Below, in pieces: positions 51,353 through 61,319 of a stretch of DNA of 64,000 nucleotides (positions within the stretch are counted from its first letter, which is position 1; every line of letters starts with the position of its first letter). A program made the position numbers and the translations under genes. The DNA comes from Gammaproteobacteria bacterium (GTDB taxonomy: Bacteria; Pseudomonadota; Gammaproteobacteria; JAJPIJ01). The notes beneath the pieces are model-generated. The model made no database searches. It saw only the letters and a program-made list of their open reading frames with translations, and was not told the origin of the DNA. Location of the stretch: assembly GCA_022071965.1 (NCBI GenBank), contig JAJVIQ010000017.1:18158-82157 (forward strand). Direction: 5' to 3'.

Positions 51353-52009
51353 ATGAACACATACGACGATCCGCGTGATTATTCGACCATGGATCGGCTG
51401 CTGATGGCGATCGACGACGGAGTGCGCACGGTATTCGGCCGTCCGCCGTCGACCGGACGTGCCGCGCCCGATACCGGCATCGCCGGGGCACCGCTCTCGG
51501 ATGCCGATCGGCGCGTGGCCGAGGGCCTGATGCGCGTCAATCACACGGGCGAGATCTGCGCCCAGGCGCTCTACTCGGCGCAGGCGCTGACCGCGCGCAA
51601 CCCGGAGGTACGAAAGCGCATGCAGCGCGCGGCGGCCGAGGAGAACGATCATCTCATCTGGTGCGAGAGCCGGGTGCACGAGCTCGGCGGCCATTTGAGC
51701 TACCTCAATCCGCTCTGGTATGCGGGCTCCTTTGCGATCGGAGCGCTGGCGGGCCTGGCCGGCGATCGCTGGAATCTCGGCTTCGTCGTCGAGACCGAAC
51801 GCCAGGTCGAAGGGCACCTCGATGAGCATCTGCAGCGGCTGCCGGAGATGGACGCGAAGAGCCGGGCGATCGTAGAGCAGATGCGCATCGACGAGGCCAA
51901 CCACGCCGAGATGGCGCAACGGGCTGGTGCCGCGGACCTGCCGGCGCCCGTCAAGCGGCTGATGAAGCTGCAGTCCAGGCTGATGACCACGCTCGCATAC
52001 TGGATCTGA
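51353..52009 (+). CDS. coq7: 2-octaprenyl-3-methyl-6-methoxy-1,4-benzoquinol hydroxylase (Coq7 type)
   Basis: Di-iron monooxygenase of ubiquinone synthesis, the alternative to UbiF. The 218-aa protein has a 50-residue N-terminal extension, then the ligand motifs in order: [33 protein letters not shown] and EGHLDEHL with [12 protein letters not shown]. It resembles the Pseudomonas/Xanthomonas Coq7 proteins (about 215 aa). The ATG at 51353 follows a ggggtgag Shine-Dalgarno. It indicates an aerobic respiratory lifestyle. Confidence 0.95.
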   Translation: MNTYDDPRDYSTMDRLLMAIDDGVRTVFGRPPSTGRAAPDTGIAGAPLSDADRRVAEGLMRVNHTGEICAQALYSAQALTARNPEVRKRMQRAAAEENDHLIWCESRVHELGGHLSYLNPLWYAGSFAIGALAGLAGDRWNLGFVVETERQVEGHLDEHLQRLPEMDAKSRAIVEQMRIDEANHAEMAQRAGAADLPAPVKRLMKLQSRLMTTLAYWI

Positions 52010-52170
52010 GCGCGGCCATCGCCGCGATGGTCCGGCGCGCGGCGCCGTGACATTCTTTTACATGCCGTGACACTGCTGTGATTCCGCCATGGCCAGCGTG
52101 CGTCCAGACTCTCCTCAACATCTGCGAGGCAGGTGTTCAATCCATCAACCGACATCGAGGAGAAATCATC

Positions 52171-52308
52171 ATGAAGAAGATCATCGCCGCCGTCCTGACG
52201 AGCATGTTCCTGCTGAGCGCCGGGGCCTTCGCGGCCGACACCGCCAAGCACGAGTGCAAGGCCGGTTACAAGTGGGACACGGCCAAGAGCGAGTGCGTCA
52301 AGAAGTAA
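52171..52308 (+). CDS. Small exported peptide with two cysteines
   Basis: A 45-aa frame starts at ATG 52171 with a strong gaggag Shine-Dalgarno. It has a full signal peptide (MKKIIAAVLTSMFLLSAGAF, then AADT). The mature part would be about 24 residues, Lys-rich, with C-x-x-GYKWD and a second Cys (ECKAGYKWDTAKSECVKK), so one disulfide is possible. A rho-independent terminator follows 28 bp after the stop, so it is a monocistronic transcript. The Gly-Tyr-Lys-Trp pattern occurs in other tiny periplasmic proteins; the function is unknown. Confidence 0.85.
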   Translation: MKKIIAAVLTSMFLLSAGAFAADTAKHECKAGYKWDTAKSECVKK

Positions 52309-52335
52309 TCCGCCACGGATCGCAGTCCGCAGAGA

Positions 52336-52359
52336 GGGGGCTTCGGCCCCCTTTTTTTT
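52336..52359 (+). terminator. Rho-independent terminator
   Basis: GGGGGC, a TTCG tetraloop and GCCCCC (52336-52351) are followed by eight T residues to 52359. This is a textbook intrinsic terminator for the small-peptide gene and insulates the following histidine kinase gene. Confidence 0.95.
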
Positions 52360-52421
52360 GAACCCCCGCCGATTCCCGCGCTCTGAGGGAGGTAGCAAGC
52401 ACAGCCGCGTCATCCCCGTTC

Positions 52422-53999
52422 ATGGCTACAGCGGACATGCAGTCTGCTTCCCGTCTCCGCCGCAATCTGCGGGTTCCCCTCCTGTTGCTCTGGCTGCTGT
52501 TGCTGACGACGGTTTGTGTCGCGGGACTGACGTTCTATGCGCTGCGCGGACAACGCGCCGAGATCGAGCAGGCGCGGCAGGCATCCCGATTGCAGCTCTC
52601 CACGCTCCTTGCCACCAGGATCGACCACGCGTTGCAGTTGGCCCTGCAGGAACCGCTGTTGTTGCTGCGGGAGTCTCCCGGCAGCGATCTGACACCGGCG
52701 CGAATGGCGGAGCTGCGGTCGAAGCGACCGTACATCGCCGCGCTCCTGATCCTCGATCGCGAGATGCGCCCGGTCCGCAGCTATCCCCCGCTCGTGGGCG
52801 ATTACCAGCAGCGGCTCATCGGCTGGGTGACGGAGCGTCTGCAGGCCGAGACCACGGTGGCGACGGAATCGCTCTCGCCGATGCGGACGTTCGTGGAGGC
52901 GGTGGAGGGCGCTCCCGCCGTATTCGCCCTGCTGCCGCTGCGCGCCATCGGCCCGGGCATGGGTGCCGCGACCGACGCGGATGGCGGCTGGATCCTGATG
53001 CAGTCGGATTTCGATCATCTCCGCAGCCGGGTCGTCATGCCCATCGTGCGGCAGTTCGAGCGTAATCATGGGGTCGCGGTGCGTCTGCTGGATCCCGCCT
53101 CCGCGGCCGACGCCGGGCCGGCCGGCGTGCCGCTCTCGCCGCTGGTGCCGGGATGGACCCTCGCGCTCGACGCGGCCGCCTCGCCCGGCGGCGTGCCACC
53201 CTCGCCCACGACCTGGGCGATCTTCGTCGCCGCCGGCGGCGTGCTGCTCGCCGTCATGCTCATCAGCGCGGTCATCGCCTGGGACGTGCGCCGGGAGTAC
53301 GCGCTGGTGGACCTGCGCAACCGTTTCGTCGCGAACGTCTCGCACGAGCTGCGCACCCCGCTGTCGCTGATACGCATGTACGCCGAGACGCTCTATCTGA
53401 AGCGCATTCCCGACAAGAGCCGGCAGCACGAGTACCTGCGCCTGATCCTGCTCGAGGCCGAGCGCCTGTCTCAGATGATCGGCAACGTGCTGGACTTCTC
53501 CCGCCTGCGCCAGGGACTGCCCGTGTACAGCCTGAAGGCGACACGGCTCGACGCGACCGTGCGCTCGGTGTTCGAGCAGTACCTGCCGGAGTGGCAGAGC
53601 CGCGGCGCGACGATGCGCCTGCTCCTGGACGAGCACGTGCGGCCTGTCGCGCACGACGTGGGCGGCATACGGCAGATAATGCTGAATCTGGTCGACAACG
53701 CCATCAAGCACGGCGTGGCCGCCTCGGACATCGAGGTGAGATTGCGGGGCGAGGACGACTGGGTGCATCTCACGGTCGCGGATTCGGGGGAAGGGATCAG
53801 CGAGTCTGCGCAACGGCAGCTGCGGCGTTCCATGCAGAAAGGCCGCATGGCCGAGGACGCGCGCGGCAGCGGACTGGGCCTGGCGCTGGTGGAGCAGATC
53901 AGCAAGGTTCACCGGGGACGCTTCCGCTTCGGCCGCCCGCCGAGACATTCGGGCGTCGAGGCGATCGTCTCCTTCCCGGCGCTCGAGGAAGCGGCATGA
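52422..53999 (+). CDS. Sensor histidine kinase
   Basis: Membrane sensor of a two-component pair. The 525-aa protein has a helix at about 17-38, a periplasmic or extracytoplasmic sensor region (about 40-260), and a second helix at about 266-287. The dimerisation/phosphoacceptor domain has H308 in VANVSHELRTPLSLIRMYAE. The ATPase domain has the N box in QIMLNLVDNAIKHG, G1 in VADSGEGIS and G2 in GSGLGLALVEQISKVH. No known sensor family was recognised, so the signal is unknown. Its stop overlaps the regulator start by 4 bp. Confidence 0.94.
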   Translation: MATADMQSASRLRRNLRVPLLLLWLLLLTTVCVAGLTFYALRGQRAEIEQARQASRLQLSTLLATRIDHALQLALQEPLLLLRESPGSDLTPARMAELRSKRPYIAALLILDREMRPVRSYPPLVGDYQQRLIGWVTERLQAETTVATESLSPMRTFVEAVEGAPAVFALLPLRAIGPGMGAATDADGGWILMQSDFDHLRSRVVMPIVRQFERNHGVAVRLLDPASAADAGPAGVPLSPLVPGWTLALDAAASPGGVPPSPTTWAIFVAAGGVLLAVMLISAVIAWDVRREYALVDLRNRFVANVSHELRTPLSLIRMYAETLYLKRIPDKSRQHEYLRLILLEAERLSQMIGNVLDFSRLRQGLPVYSLKATRLDATVRSVFEQYLPEWQSRGATMRLLLDEHVRPVAHDVGGIRQIMLNLVDNAIKHGVAASDIEVRLRGEDDWVHLTVADSGEGISESAQRQLRRSMQKGRMAEDARGSGLGLALVEQISKVHRGRFRFGRPPRHSGVEAIVSFPALEEAA

Positions 54000-54688
54000 G
54001 AGGCAGCCCGTCCATCCTGCTGGTGGAGGACGATCCGGGTATGCGCATGGGGCTGGAGGACAACCTGCGTATCGAGGGCTATCGCGTGACCTCCGCGGGC
54101 TCGTGCCGGCAGGCGCGCGCCGCGATGGCCGCCGACTCGCCCGATCTCCTGATCCTGGACCGCATGCTGCCCGACGGCGATTCGCTTTCCCTGTGCGCGG
54201 AGCTGCGCACGGCCGGCTTTCGCAAGTCGATAATCATGCTCACTGCCAAGGGCGAGGAGCTCGACCGCGTCATCGGCCTGGAGTCCGGCGCCGACGATTA
54301 CGTGGTGAAGCCCTTCAGCCTGCGGGAATTCCTGGCGCGGGTGCACGCGCACCTGCGGCGTGCGGACAGCTGGGGAGCGCCCCAGGGATGGGTGAGCGTC
54401 GGCGTCGCGCGGGTGGACTTCAGCCACCATCGCTTCGAGCGCGACGGCGTGGACCTGGAGGTCAGCGCCAAGGAACTGGATTTGCTGCGCTACCTCGTCG
54501 CTCACCGCGGCGTGGTGGTCTCGCGCGAGGTCCTGCTGCAGGAGGTCTGGGACCGCCCGCACGAGGTCGTCACCCGTACCGTCGACAACTTCATCGTGCG
54601 CCTGCGCAAGAAGATCGAACCGGATCCCGCCAATCCGAGGTACCTCGTCACGGTCCACGGCAGCGGATACAAGCTCATCGGCCAATAG
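53996..54688 (+). CDS. OmpR-family response regulator
   Basis: DNA-binding partner of the preceding kinase. The 230-aa protein has a receiver domain with the acidic pair in LLVEDDPGMR, the phospho-acceptor D55 in DLLILDRMLPDG and the Lys in IMLTAKGEELD. A winged-helix OmpR-type domain follows (about 130-228) with VSAKELDLLRYLVAHRG, WDRPHEVVTRTVDNFIVRLR and the closing VHGSGYKLIG. The ATG at 53996 overlaps the kinase stop (ATGA). Confidence 0.96.
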   Translation: MRGSPSILLVEDDPGMRMGLEDNLRIEGYRVTSAGSCRQARAAMAADSPDLLILDRMLPDGDSLSLCAELRTAGFRKSIIMLTAKGEELDRVIGLESGADDYVVKPFSLREFLARVHAHLRRADSWGAPQGWVSVGVARVDFSHHRFERDGVDLEVSAKELDLLRYLVAHRGVVVSREVLLQEVWDRPHEVVTRTVDNFIVRLRKKIEPDPANPRYLVTVHGSGYKLIGQ

Positions 54689-54715
54689 TCCACGCGCGCC
54701 CGTGTCCTCCCGCCT

Positions 54716-55060
54716 CTAGAGTATCGAGTAGGCCAGTAGGAAGGAGGCGACCACGGTCAGGCACAGTCCGAGCATGAAGACCACGTCCGCCGCCCTCTCC
54801 AGGCCCACGGCCGCGCGGGTCGTCGTCCTGATCGCCATGTAGGAAAGGATGGCGCTCACCAGGAACAGCAGCCCGTCGAAGGCCATCAGCTCGTCGACGC
54901 GTGTGAGTGCGTATCTGGTCTCGCCGAGCTTCACCAGGCTCACGGCCGTCATGCACACGCCCACCATCGTCGAGGAGGTGGGCAATATGTGCGAGGAGAG
55001 CTTGTTGTCGGACACCGCGGCTCCGAAATTCGCATGTGGCTGGCGGATGACATGCGCCAT
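54716..55060 (-). CDS. Small membrane protein of unknown function
   Basis: The 114-aa protein begins MAHVIRQPHANFGAAVSDNK and has three membrane helices: STMVGVCMTAVSLVKLG, ELMAFDGLLFLVSAILSYMA and VVFMLGLCLTVVASFLLAYS. Between helices two and three lies a basic loop (MAIRTTTRAAVGLERAAD). I do not recognise a named family. The gene converges on the response regulator gene and diverges from the macroglobulin gene. The ATG at 55060 is a reasonable start, but the frame is open further upstream. Confidence 0.75.
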   Translation of the reverse strand: MAHVIRQPHANFGAAVSDNKLSSHILPTSSTMVGVCMTAVSLVKLGETRYALTRVDELMAFDGLLFLVSAILSYMAIRTTTRAAVGLERAADVVFMLGLCLTVVASFLLAYSIL

Positions 55061-55354
55061 GTCCCCAATGACAGTTTGCGCACCCGACGCGGCGGCATTG
55101 CTGGCGGCCGCACTGCATACCGGCACCGTTTGAGTCCGCCTGTGACAGCGAGTTTGCGTGCGTGCATGTAAAAGTATGTCATCGGTCGGCAGCGCCCCGC
55201 CGCGCGTGGGACGCGGCCCAGGCGGCCTTTCCGATGAAGTCCCTGCGAATCCGGGATGAAATCGCGTGGCGTCTATCGACTTTTCACCGGCGGCGCGGCA
55301 TCTTAGGCTCCGCGCGATGGCAAGTCCGCACAACGAATCAGAAGAACGGAGTCC

Positions 55355-58300
55355 ATGATGCGGTCATTCAGTCTCATGCCCCTGCTTGTCCTGCTGCTGG
55401 GTGCCGCCGCCCCTGGCGGGGCGCAGGAGGCGGGACCGGCCGATGCGGCGTTGCAGGAGGCGCGGGTGGAGGCGTTCTCGCCGCAGGGCACGGTCAAGGG
55501 TGTGCGCCAGGTTGCCGTGCGGTTCACGAGGCAGATGGTGCCCTTCGGCGATCCGCGCCTGGTGGAGCCCTTCGACATTGACTGCCCTGCGCCGGGCAAG
55601 GCCCGCTGGGCGGATGCGCGCAACTGGGTCTACGACTTCGACGCCGACCTGCCTGCCGGCGTGCAATGCGTCTTCGCGCTGAAGAAGGACCTGCGCACGC
55701 TCGCGGGCGCAACGATTGCCGGAGAGAGGACCTACCGCTTCTCCACCGGCGGCCCGGCGGTCGTGCAGCAGATGCCCTACGAGGGCACGACCAACATCGA
55801 CGAGGCGCAGATCTTCATCCTCGGGCTGGACGCGCCGGCGACTCGTGAGTCGATCCGGACGAATGTCTATTGCGACATCGCCGGTGTGGCCGAGAAGGTC
55901 GGCGTGCGCTTGCTCGAGGGCGAGGAGCGCAGGCAGGTGCTCGATGAGCGCGCCGACTTCCTCGATCAGTATTTCGGCGTGCTCACCAACTTCGGCGAGG
56001 GGCGCCTGAACGTGTTCGTCCTGAGCGCCCCGCTCACGGGCACGGATCGCGAAAAGTTCCTCAGGCTCAGGGACGGATCGGAGTCGACCATCGTGGTAGT
56101 GCAATGCCAGCGACAGTTCCCGCCCGACGTCGACGTCACGCTGGTGTGGGGCAAGGGTGTCTCCTCCATCAGCGGCGTCGCCCGGGAGCACGACCAGACG
56201 CTCGCCTATCACACGCGCGAAGAGTTCCGCGCCAACTTCCGCTGCGAGCGGGTCAACAAGGACGCCGCCTGCAACCCGGTGCTGCCGATGTACCTGGGAT
56301 TGACCGCGCCCATCGCCCGCGCCGACGCGGAGAAGGTCAGGCTCCGGCCCGAGGCGGGTGCGGCGATCGCGCCGACGTTCTCCGCCGACGACAGACAGGA
56401 GTGGGTGAGCGGCGTGGGTTTCGCCGGTCCGTTTCCCGAGCGCAGCAGGTTCACGCTGGTGATCCCCGATGAACTCGAGGACGACGCCGGCCGTGCGCTG
56501 GTGAACCAGGATCGCTTCCCGCTGGCCATCCAGACCGACGAGGCGCCGCCGCTCATCAAGTTCCCGGCCGAGTTCGGCATTGTCGAGATGAACGCGGAGG
56601 CCGCCCTGCCGGTCACGCTGCGCAATCTCGAGGCGGTGGTGCCGCTGCCGCGGCTCGATGCGGAGGGTGCGCCGGCGTCCGCGGCGGACCCCGCGCCCGC
56701 CGACGCCACCGGCATCGCCGCCGAGCCCTGGTACGCGCGCTGGTATCACGACCTGCGCGAGAAGTACTGGCCGGAGGCGGCCGAGATCAACGGCCGGACG
56801 CTGCGCGTGGAGGATCCCATCGACGCCTACAACTGGATGGACAGGGTGAGGACCTCGCAGCGTGCGCAGGGTCATTACGACTACGAGAACGACCGGTACG
56901 TCGTCGAGCGCCATCCCGGCGGCACCTCGCTGTTCGCGGCGACGGACAAGACCCAGTCCTTCACGCTGCCCAAGCCCAACGGCCAGCGCGCCTTCGAGGT
57001 GATCGGCATTCCCTTCAGCAGGCCCGGCTTCTACCTGGTGGAGATCGCCAGCCCGCGCCTCGGCGCGGCGCTGTACGGCAAACAGGCGCCTTACCACGCG
57101 CAGACCGCCGTGCTGGTGACCAATCTCAGCGCGCATTTCAAGTCCGGCCGCGAGTCCTCTCTGGTGTGGGTGACCACGCTCGATGAGGCGCAGCCGGTCC
57201 CCGGCGCGGCGGTCAAGGTGCTGGACTGCAACGGTCCGGTGCTGTTCGAAGGCGCCACCGACAAGGACGGACTGCTGCGCATCGAGCAGACCCTGCCCGC
57301 GGTGGCGCCGAACTGCCCCGGCTACATCGTCTCCGCGCGCCGCGGCGAGGACATGACCTTCACGTTCTCGAGCTGGAACGACGGCATCACGCCCTGGCGC
57401 TTCAATCTCCCGACCGGCAACTGGGAGACCCCGAACCTGCTCGCCACCGTCTTCGATCGACCGCTCTTCCGGGCCGGGGAGACCGTGCACATGAAGCACT
57501 ACGCGCGCCGCCACGAGCGAGCCGGCTTCGGCATCCTGCCGAGCGAGGCGCTGCCGGCGAAGGCGGCCATCCGGCATGCCGGCAGCGGGGATGAGTACGA
57601 GCTGGATCTCGCCTGGGATGACCGGGGCATCGCCGAGAGCATCTGGAGCATCCCGCAGGACGCCAGGCAGGGCAGCTACGACGTCACCATGATGGTGAAG
57701 GATCCCGCGCGCGGCGAGCTCTCGATGACCGCGGGCAGTTTTCGCGTGGAGGCCTATCGCGTGCCGACGATGAAGGCGCTGCTGCAGCCGGTGCAGGCGG
57801 ACCTGGTGAAGGCCGCGGCGGCCGATCTCGACATACAGGTGAACTTTCTCAACGGCGGCGGCGCGAGCGGCGCGCCGGTGAAGCTGCGCGGCGTCGTGCA
57901 GCCGAAGTACGTCCATTTCGGGGACTACGAGGACTACAGCTTCGCCAACGGCAACGTGAAGGAAGGCCGGGAGGTCGAGACGCCCTACCGCTTCGGCACG
58001 GGGAGTTACGACTGGGAGGAGCCGGGCACGGAGACGCCGCAGGATCCCGATACCAGGACTCTCGCGACCCAGGACCTGCAGCTCGATCGCGCGGGCGCCG
58101 CGCGCGTGACGATCTCCGATCTGCCGGTCGCGGACACGCCGAGGGACCTGCTCGCCGAGCTGGAGTATCGGGACGCCAACGGCGAGGCGCTGACCGCCGC
58201 TGCGCACATGACCCTGTGGCCGTCGAAGATCATCGTCGGTCTGAAGCCCGATGCCTGGGCGGTGAGCCGGGAGAAGCTCAAGTTCCAGGCCCTGGCGCTG

Positions 58301-61288
58301 GATCTGAAGGGCAACCCGATGAAGGGCGCGAAGATCAAGGTCGACGTGCTGCAGCGGATCACCTACTCGCACCGCAAGCGTCTCATCGGCGGCTTCTACG
58401 CCTACGAGAGCGCGAGCGAGGTCAAGCGCATCGGCGACCTGTGCGAGGGCGAGACCGACGCGAAGGGAATGCTGTTCTGCGAGGCCGAGGCGCCCGCCGA
58501 CGGCAACCTCATCCTGCGCGCACTGGCGCAGGACGATGCCGGCAACCCGAGCTACGCCAACCGCGAGGTGTGGGTGGCGAAGTCAGGCGACTGGTGGTTC
58601 GACGTCAGCAACGAGGATCGCATGGACGTGCTGCCGGAGAAGAAGCGCTACGAGCCCGGCGAGACCGCGGTGTTCCAGGTGCGCATGCCGTTTCGCGAGG
58701 CCACCGCGCTGGTGACCGTGGAGCGCGAGGGCGTGATGGAGACCCACGTGCAACCGCTGAGCGGCACCTCGCCGGTGGTGGAGGTGCCGATCAAGGGCAA
58801 CTACTCGCCCAATGTCTACGTCTCGGTGCTGGCCGTGCGCGGGCGCGTCGATGAGGTGAAGCCCACCGCGCTGGTCGATCTCGGCAAGCCGGCGTACAAG
58901 CTCGGCATCGGCGAGATCAAGGTCGGCTGGTCGGCGCACGAGCTGAAGGTCGACGTGCGCGCCGATCGCGACATCTACAAGGTGCGGGAGAATTCGAAGG
59001 TGCACATCAAGGTGGCCGCCGCCAGCGGTGAGCCGCTGCCCGAGGGGGCCGAGGTCGCGCTCGCCGCGGTCGACGAGGGGCTGTTGGAGTTGATGCCCAA
59101 CGAGAGCTGGAAACTGCTCGAGGCGATGATGGGGCGGCGCGGCATCGAGGTGGAGACCTCCACCGCGCAGATGCAGGTGATCGGCAAGCGCCACTTCGGC
59201 AAGAAGGCGCTGCCGCACGGCGGCGGAGGCGGGCGTCAGAACGCGCGCGAGCTGTTCGACACGCTGCTGAAATGGGAGGGTCGCGTCCGGCTCGACGCCA
59301 ACGGCGAGGCCGACGTCGAGGTGCCGATCAACGATTCGCTGACTTCCTTCCGCATCGTCGCCGTGGCCAGCGCCGGCGCCGGCCTGTTCGGCACCGGCAG
59401 CGCCTCGATCCGCAGCACCCAGGACCTGATGCTGATCTCCGGCCTGCCGCCCGTCGTGCGCGAGGGCGATCGCTTCCTGGCGACGTTCACCGTGCGCAAT
59501 GCCTCGACCTCGGCGATGGACGAGACGCTCACCGTCACCGCCACGCCGACGCAGACGGCCGGGCCGACCTCCGCGCCCCTGGAGCAGGTATTGCCGCCGA
59601 TCAACGTGGCGCTCGCACCGGGCGAGGCCAGGGAGGTCGGCTGGGACGTGAAGGTGCCGTACGACGCCGAGAAGATCACCTGGCAGGTCGCGGCGAGCTA
59701 CGGCGAGCGGGCGAGCGACAGGTTGAAGGTGACGCAGGCGGTCATCCCGGCGGTGCGCGTGCGCGTCTTCCAGGCCACGCTCGCGCAGCTCGACAAGCCG
59801 CTCGCGATGCAGGCGGCGATCCCCGCCGACGCCATCCCCGGCCGCGGCGGCGTGCGGGTGACTTTGAAGCCCTCGCTCGCCGGCCAGCTCGCGGGCGTGA
59901 AGGAGTACATGCGCTGGTATCCCTACACCTGCCTCGAGCAGCGCGTGTCGCGATCGATCGCGCTGCGCGACGAGCAGCAGTGGCGGGCGCTGATGAACGA
60001 CCTGCCGTCGTATCTCGATGGCGACGGTCTGGCGAAGTACTGGCCGGTGCTCAACCAGGGCGACGACACGCTCACCTCCTACGTGCTCGCCATCGCCCAC
60101 GAGGCGGGCTGGGATCTGCCGGAGGACGCGCGCCACCGCATGCGCGAGGCGCTCATCGGCTTCGTGCAGGGCAGGATCGTGCGCGGCTCGGCGCTGCCCA
60201 CCGCCGATCTCGCCATCCGCAAGCTGGCGGCGCTGGATGCGGCCTCGCGCTACGAGGCCATCGAACCGGGGCTGCTGTCCTCGATCGACATCGAACCCAA
60301 CCTGTGGCCGACCTCGGCGGTGATCGACTGGATCAGCGTGCTCAACCGCACAGATCAGATCGAAGGCCGGCAGGAGAAGCTCGCGCAGGCCAAGCAGGTG
60401 ATCCGCTCGCGGCTGAATTTCCAGGGCACGACGATGGGTTTCTCCACCGAGCGCGAGGACTACCTGTGGTGGCTCATGCTGTCGGCGGACGTGAACGCCA
60501 ACCGGGCCATCCTCGCCCTGCTCGAGGACGGGCAGTGGCAGGAGGATCTGCCGCGCATGGTGCGCGGCAGTCTCGGCCGCCAGATCCGCGGCCACTGGGG
60601 CACGACCACGGCCAACGCCTGGGGCGTGGTGGCGATGGAGCGGTTCGCCGAGCGTTTCGAGAGCGAGCCGCTCGGCGGCGTGACCGTCTCGACCTTCGGC
60701 GGCCAGCAGCAGTGGCCGTGGGCACGCAAGCCCGACGGCGGTTCGCTGTATCACCCGTGGCCGGGCGGCCCGCAGCCGCTGCGCATCGAGCACCAGGGCA
60801 GCGGCAGGCCGTGGGCGATGGTGCAGAGCCTGGCGGCGATCCCGCTGAAGGAGCCTCTCTCCAGCGGCTACCGGATCACGCGCACGGTGACGCCGATCGA
60901 GCAGAAAAAGCCGGGCGAGTGGAGCCGCGGCGACGTCGCGCGCGTGCGGCTGGAGCTCGAGGCGCAGTCGGACATGACCTGGGTGGTCGTGAACGATCCC
61001 ATCCCCGCGGGCGCGTCGATCCTCGGCACCGGCCTGGGCAGGGACTCGCAGATCCTCACCGCCGGCGAGCAGCGCCAGGGCTACGTGTGGCCGGCCTACG
61101 AGGAGCGGACATTCGACGCCTTCCACGCCTACTACGACTACGTGCCGAAGGGCAGGTGGGTGGTCGAGTACACGCTGCGGCTGAACAACCCGGGCACCTT
61201 CGAACTGCCGGAGACGCGCGTGGAGGCGATGTACGCGCCGGAGATGTTCGGCGAGTCCCCGAACGCGGCGGTGACGGTGGTCCCGTGA
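55355..61288 (+). CDS. yfhM: Alpha-2-macroglobulin family protein (YfhM-like)
   Basis: Giant exported protease trap of the bacterial alpha-2-macroglobulin family, thought to guard the periplasm during envelope breach with PBP1C. The 1977-aa protein has a signal peptide (MPLLVLLLGAAAPGGAQEAG) without a lipobox Cys, unlike E. coli YfhM. Many macroglobulin beta domains follow, then the thioester motif C1526-L-E-Q1529 in YPYTCLEQRVSRSIALR and a helical thioester domain with SYVLAIAHEAGWDLPEDAR. The bait region is probably around RRGIEVETSTAQMQVIGKRH. It is about 300 residues longer than E. coli YfhM. pbpC follows 31 bp later. Confidence 0.96.
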   Translation: MMRSFSLMPLLVLLLGAAAPGGAQEAGPADAALQEARVEAFSPQGTVKGVRQVAVRFTRQMVPFGDPRLVEPFDIDCPAPGKARWADARNWVYDFDADLPAGVQCVFALKKDLRTLAGATIAGERTYRFSTGGPAVVQQMPYEGTTNIDEAQIFILGLDAPATRESIRTNVYCDIAGVAEKVGVRLLEGEERRQVLDERADFLDQYFGVLTNFGEGRLNVFVLSAPLTGTDREKFLRLRDGSESTIVVVQCQRQFPPDVDVTLVWGKGVSSISGVAREHDQTLAYHTREEFRANFRCERVNKDAACNPVLPMYLGLTAPIARADAEKVRLRPEAGAAIAPTFSADDRQEWVSGVGFAGPFPERSRFTLVIPDELEDDAGRALVNQDRFPLAIQTDEAPPLIKFPAEFGIVEMNAEAALPVTLRNLEAVVPLPRLDAEGAPASAADPAPADATGIAAEPWYARWYHDLREKYWPEAAEINGRTLRVEDPIDAYNWMDRVRTSQRAQGHYDYENDRYVVERHPGGTSLFAATDKTQSFTLPKPNGQRAFEVIGIPFSRPGFYLVEIASPRLGAALYGKQAPYHAQTAVLVTNLSAHFKSGRESSLVWVTTLDEAQPVPGAAVKVLDCNGPVLFEGATDKDGLLRIEQTLPAVAPNCPGYIVSARRGEDMTFTFSSWNDGITPWRFNLPTGNWETPNLLATVFDRPLFRAGETVHMKHYARRHERAGFGILPSEALPAKAAIRHAGSGDEYELDLAWDDRGIAESIWSIPQDARQGSYDVTMMVKDPARGELSMTAGSFRVEAYRVPTMKALLQPVQADLVKAAAADLDIQVNFLNGGGASGAPVKLRGVVQPKYVHFGDYEDYSFANGNVKEGREVETPYRFGTGSYDWEEPGTETPQDPDTRTLATQDLQLDRAGAARVTISDLPVADTPRDLLAELEYRDANGEALTAAAHMTLWPSKIIVGLKPDAWAVSREKLKFQALALDLKGNPMKGAKIKVDVLQRITYSHRKRLIGGFYAYESASEVKRIGDLCEGETDAKGMLFCEAEAPADGNLILRALAQDDAGNPSYANREVWVAKSGDWWFDVSNEDRMDVLPEKKRYEPGETAVFQVRMPFREATALVTVEREGVMETHVQPLSGTSPVVEVPIKGNYSPNVYVSVLAVRGRVDEVKPTALVDLGKPAYKLGIGEIKVGWSAHELKVDVRADRDIYKVRENSKVHIKVAAASGEPLPEGAEVALAAVDEGLLELMPNESWKLLEAMMGRRGIEVETSTAQMQVIGKRHFGKKALPHGGGGGRQNARELFDTLLKWEGRVRLDANGEADVEVPINDSLTSFRIVAVASAGAGLFGTGSASIRSTQDLMLISGLPPVVREGDRFLATFTVRNASTSAMDETLTVTATPTQTAGPTSAPLEQVLPPINVALAPGEAREVGWDVKVPYDAEKITWQVAASYGERASDRLKVTQAVIPAVRVRVFQATLAQLDKPLAMQAAIPADAIPGRGGVRVTLKPSLAGQLAGVKEYMRWYPYTCLEQRVSRSIALRDEQQWRALMNDLPSYLDGDGLAKYWPVLNQGDDTLTSYVLAIAHEAGWDLPEDARHRMREALIGFVQGRIVRGSALPTADLAIRKLAALDAASRYEAIEPGLLSSIDIEPNLWPTSAVIDWISVLNRTDQIEGRQEKLAQAKQVIRSRLNFQGTTMGFSTEREDYLWWLMLSADVNANRAILALLEDGQWQEDLPRMVRGSLGRQIRGHWGTTTANAWGVVAMERFAERFESEPLGGVTVSTFGGQQQWPWARKPDGGSLYHPWPGGPQPLRIEHQGSGRPWAMVQSLAAIPLKEPLSSGYRITRTVTPIEQKKPGEWSRGDVARVRLELEAQSDMTWVVVNDPIPAGASILGTGLGRDSQILTAGEQRQGYVWPAYEERTFDAFHAYYDYVPKGRWVVEYTLRLNNPGTFELPETRVEAMYAPEMFGESPNAAVTVVP

Positions 61289-61319
61289 ACGAAATGACAT
61301 CGAGGAGGCGCAGGCGGGC

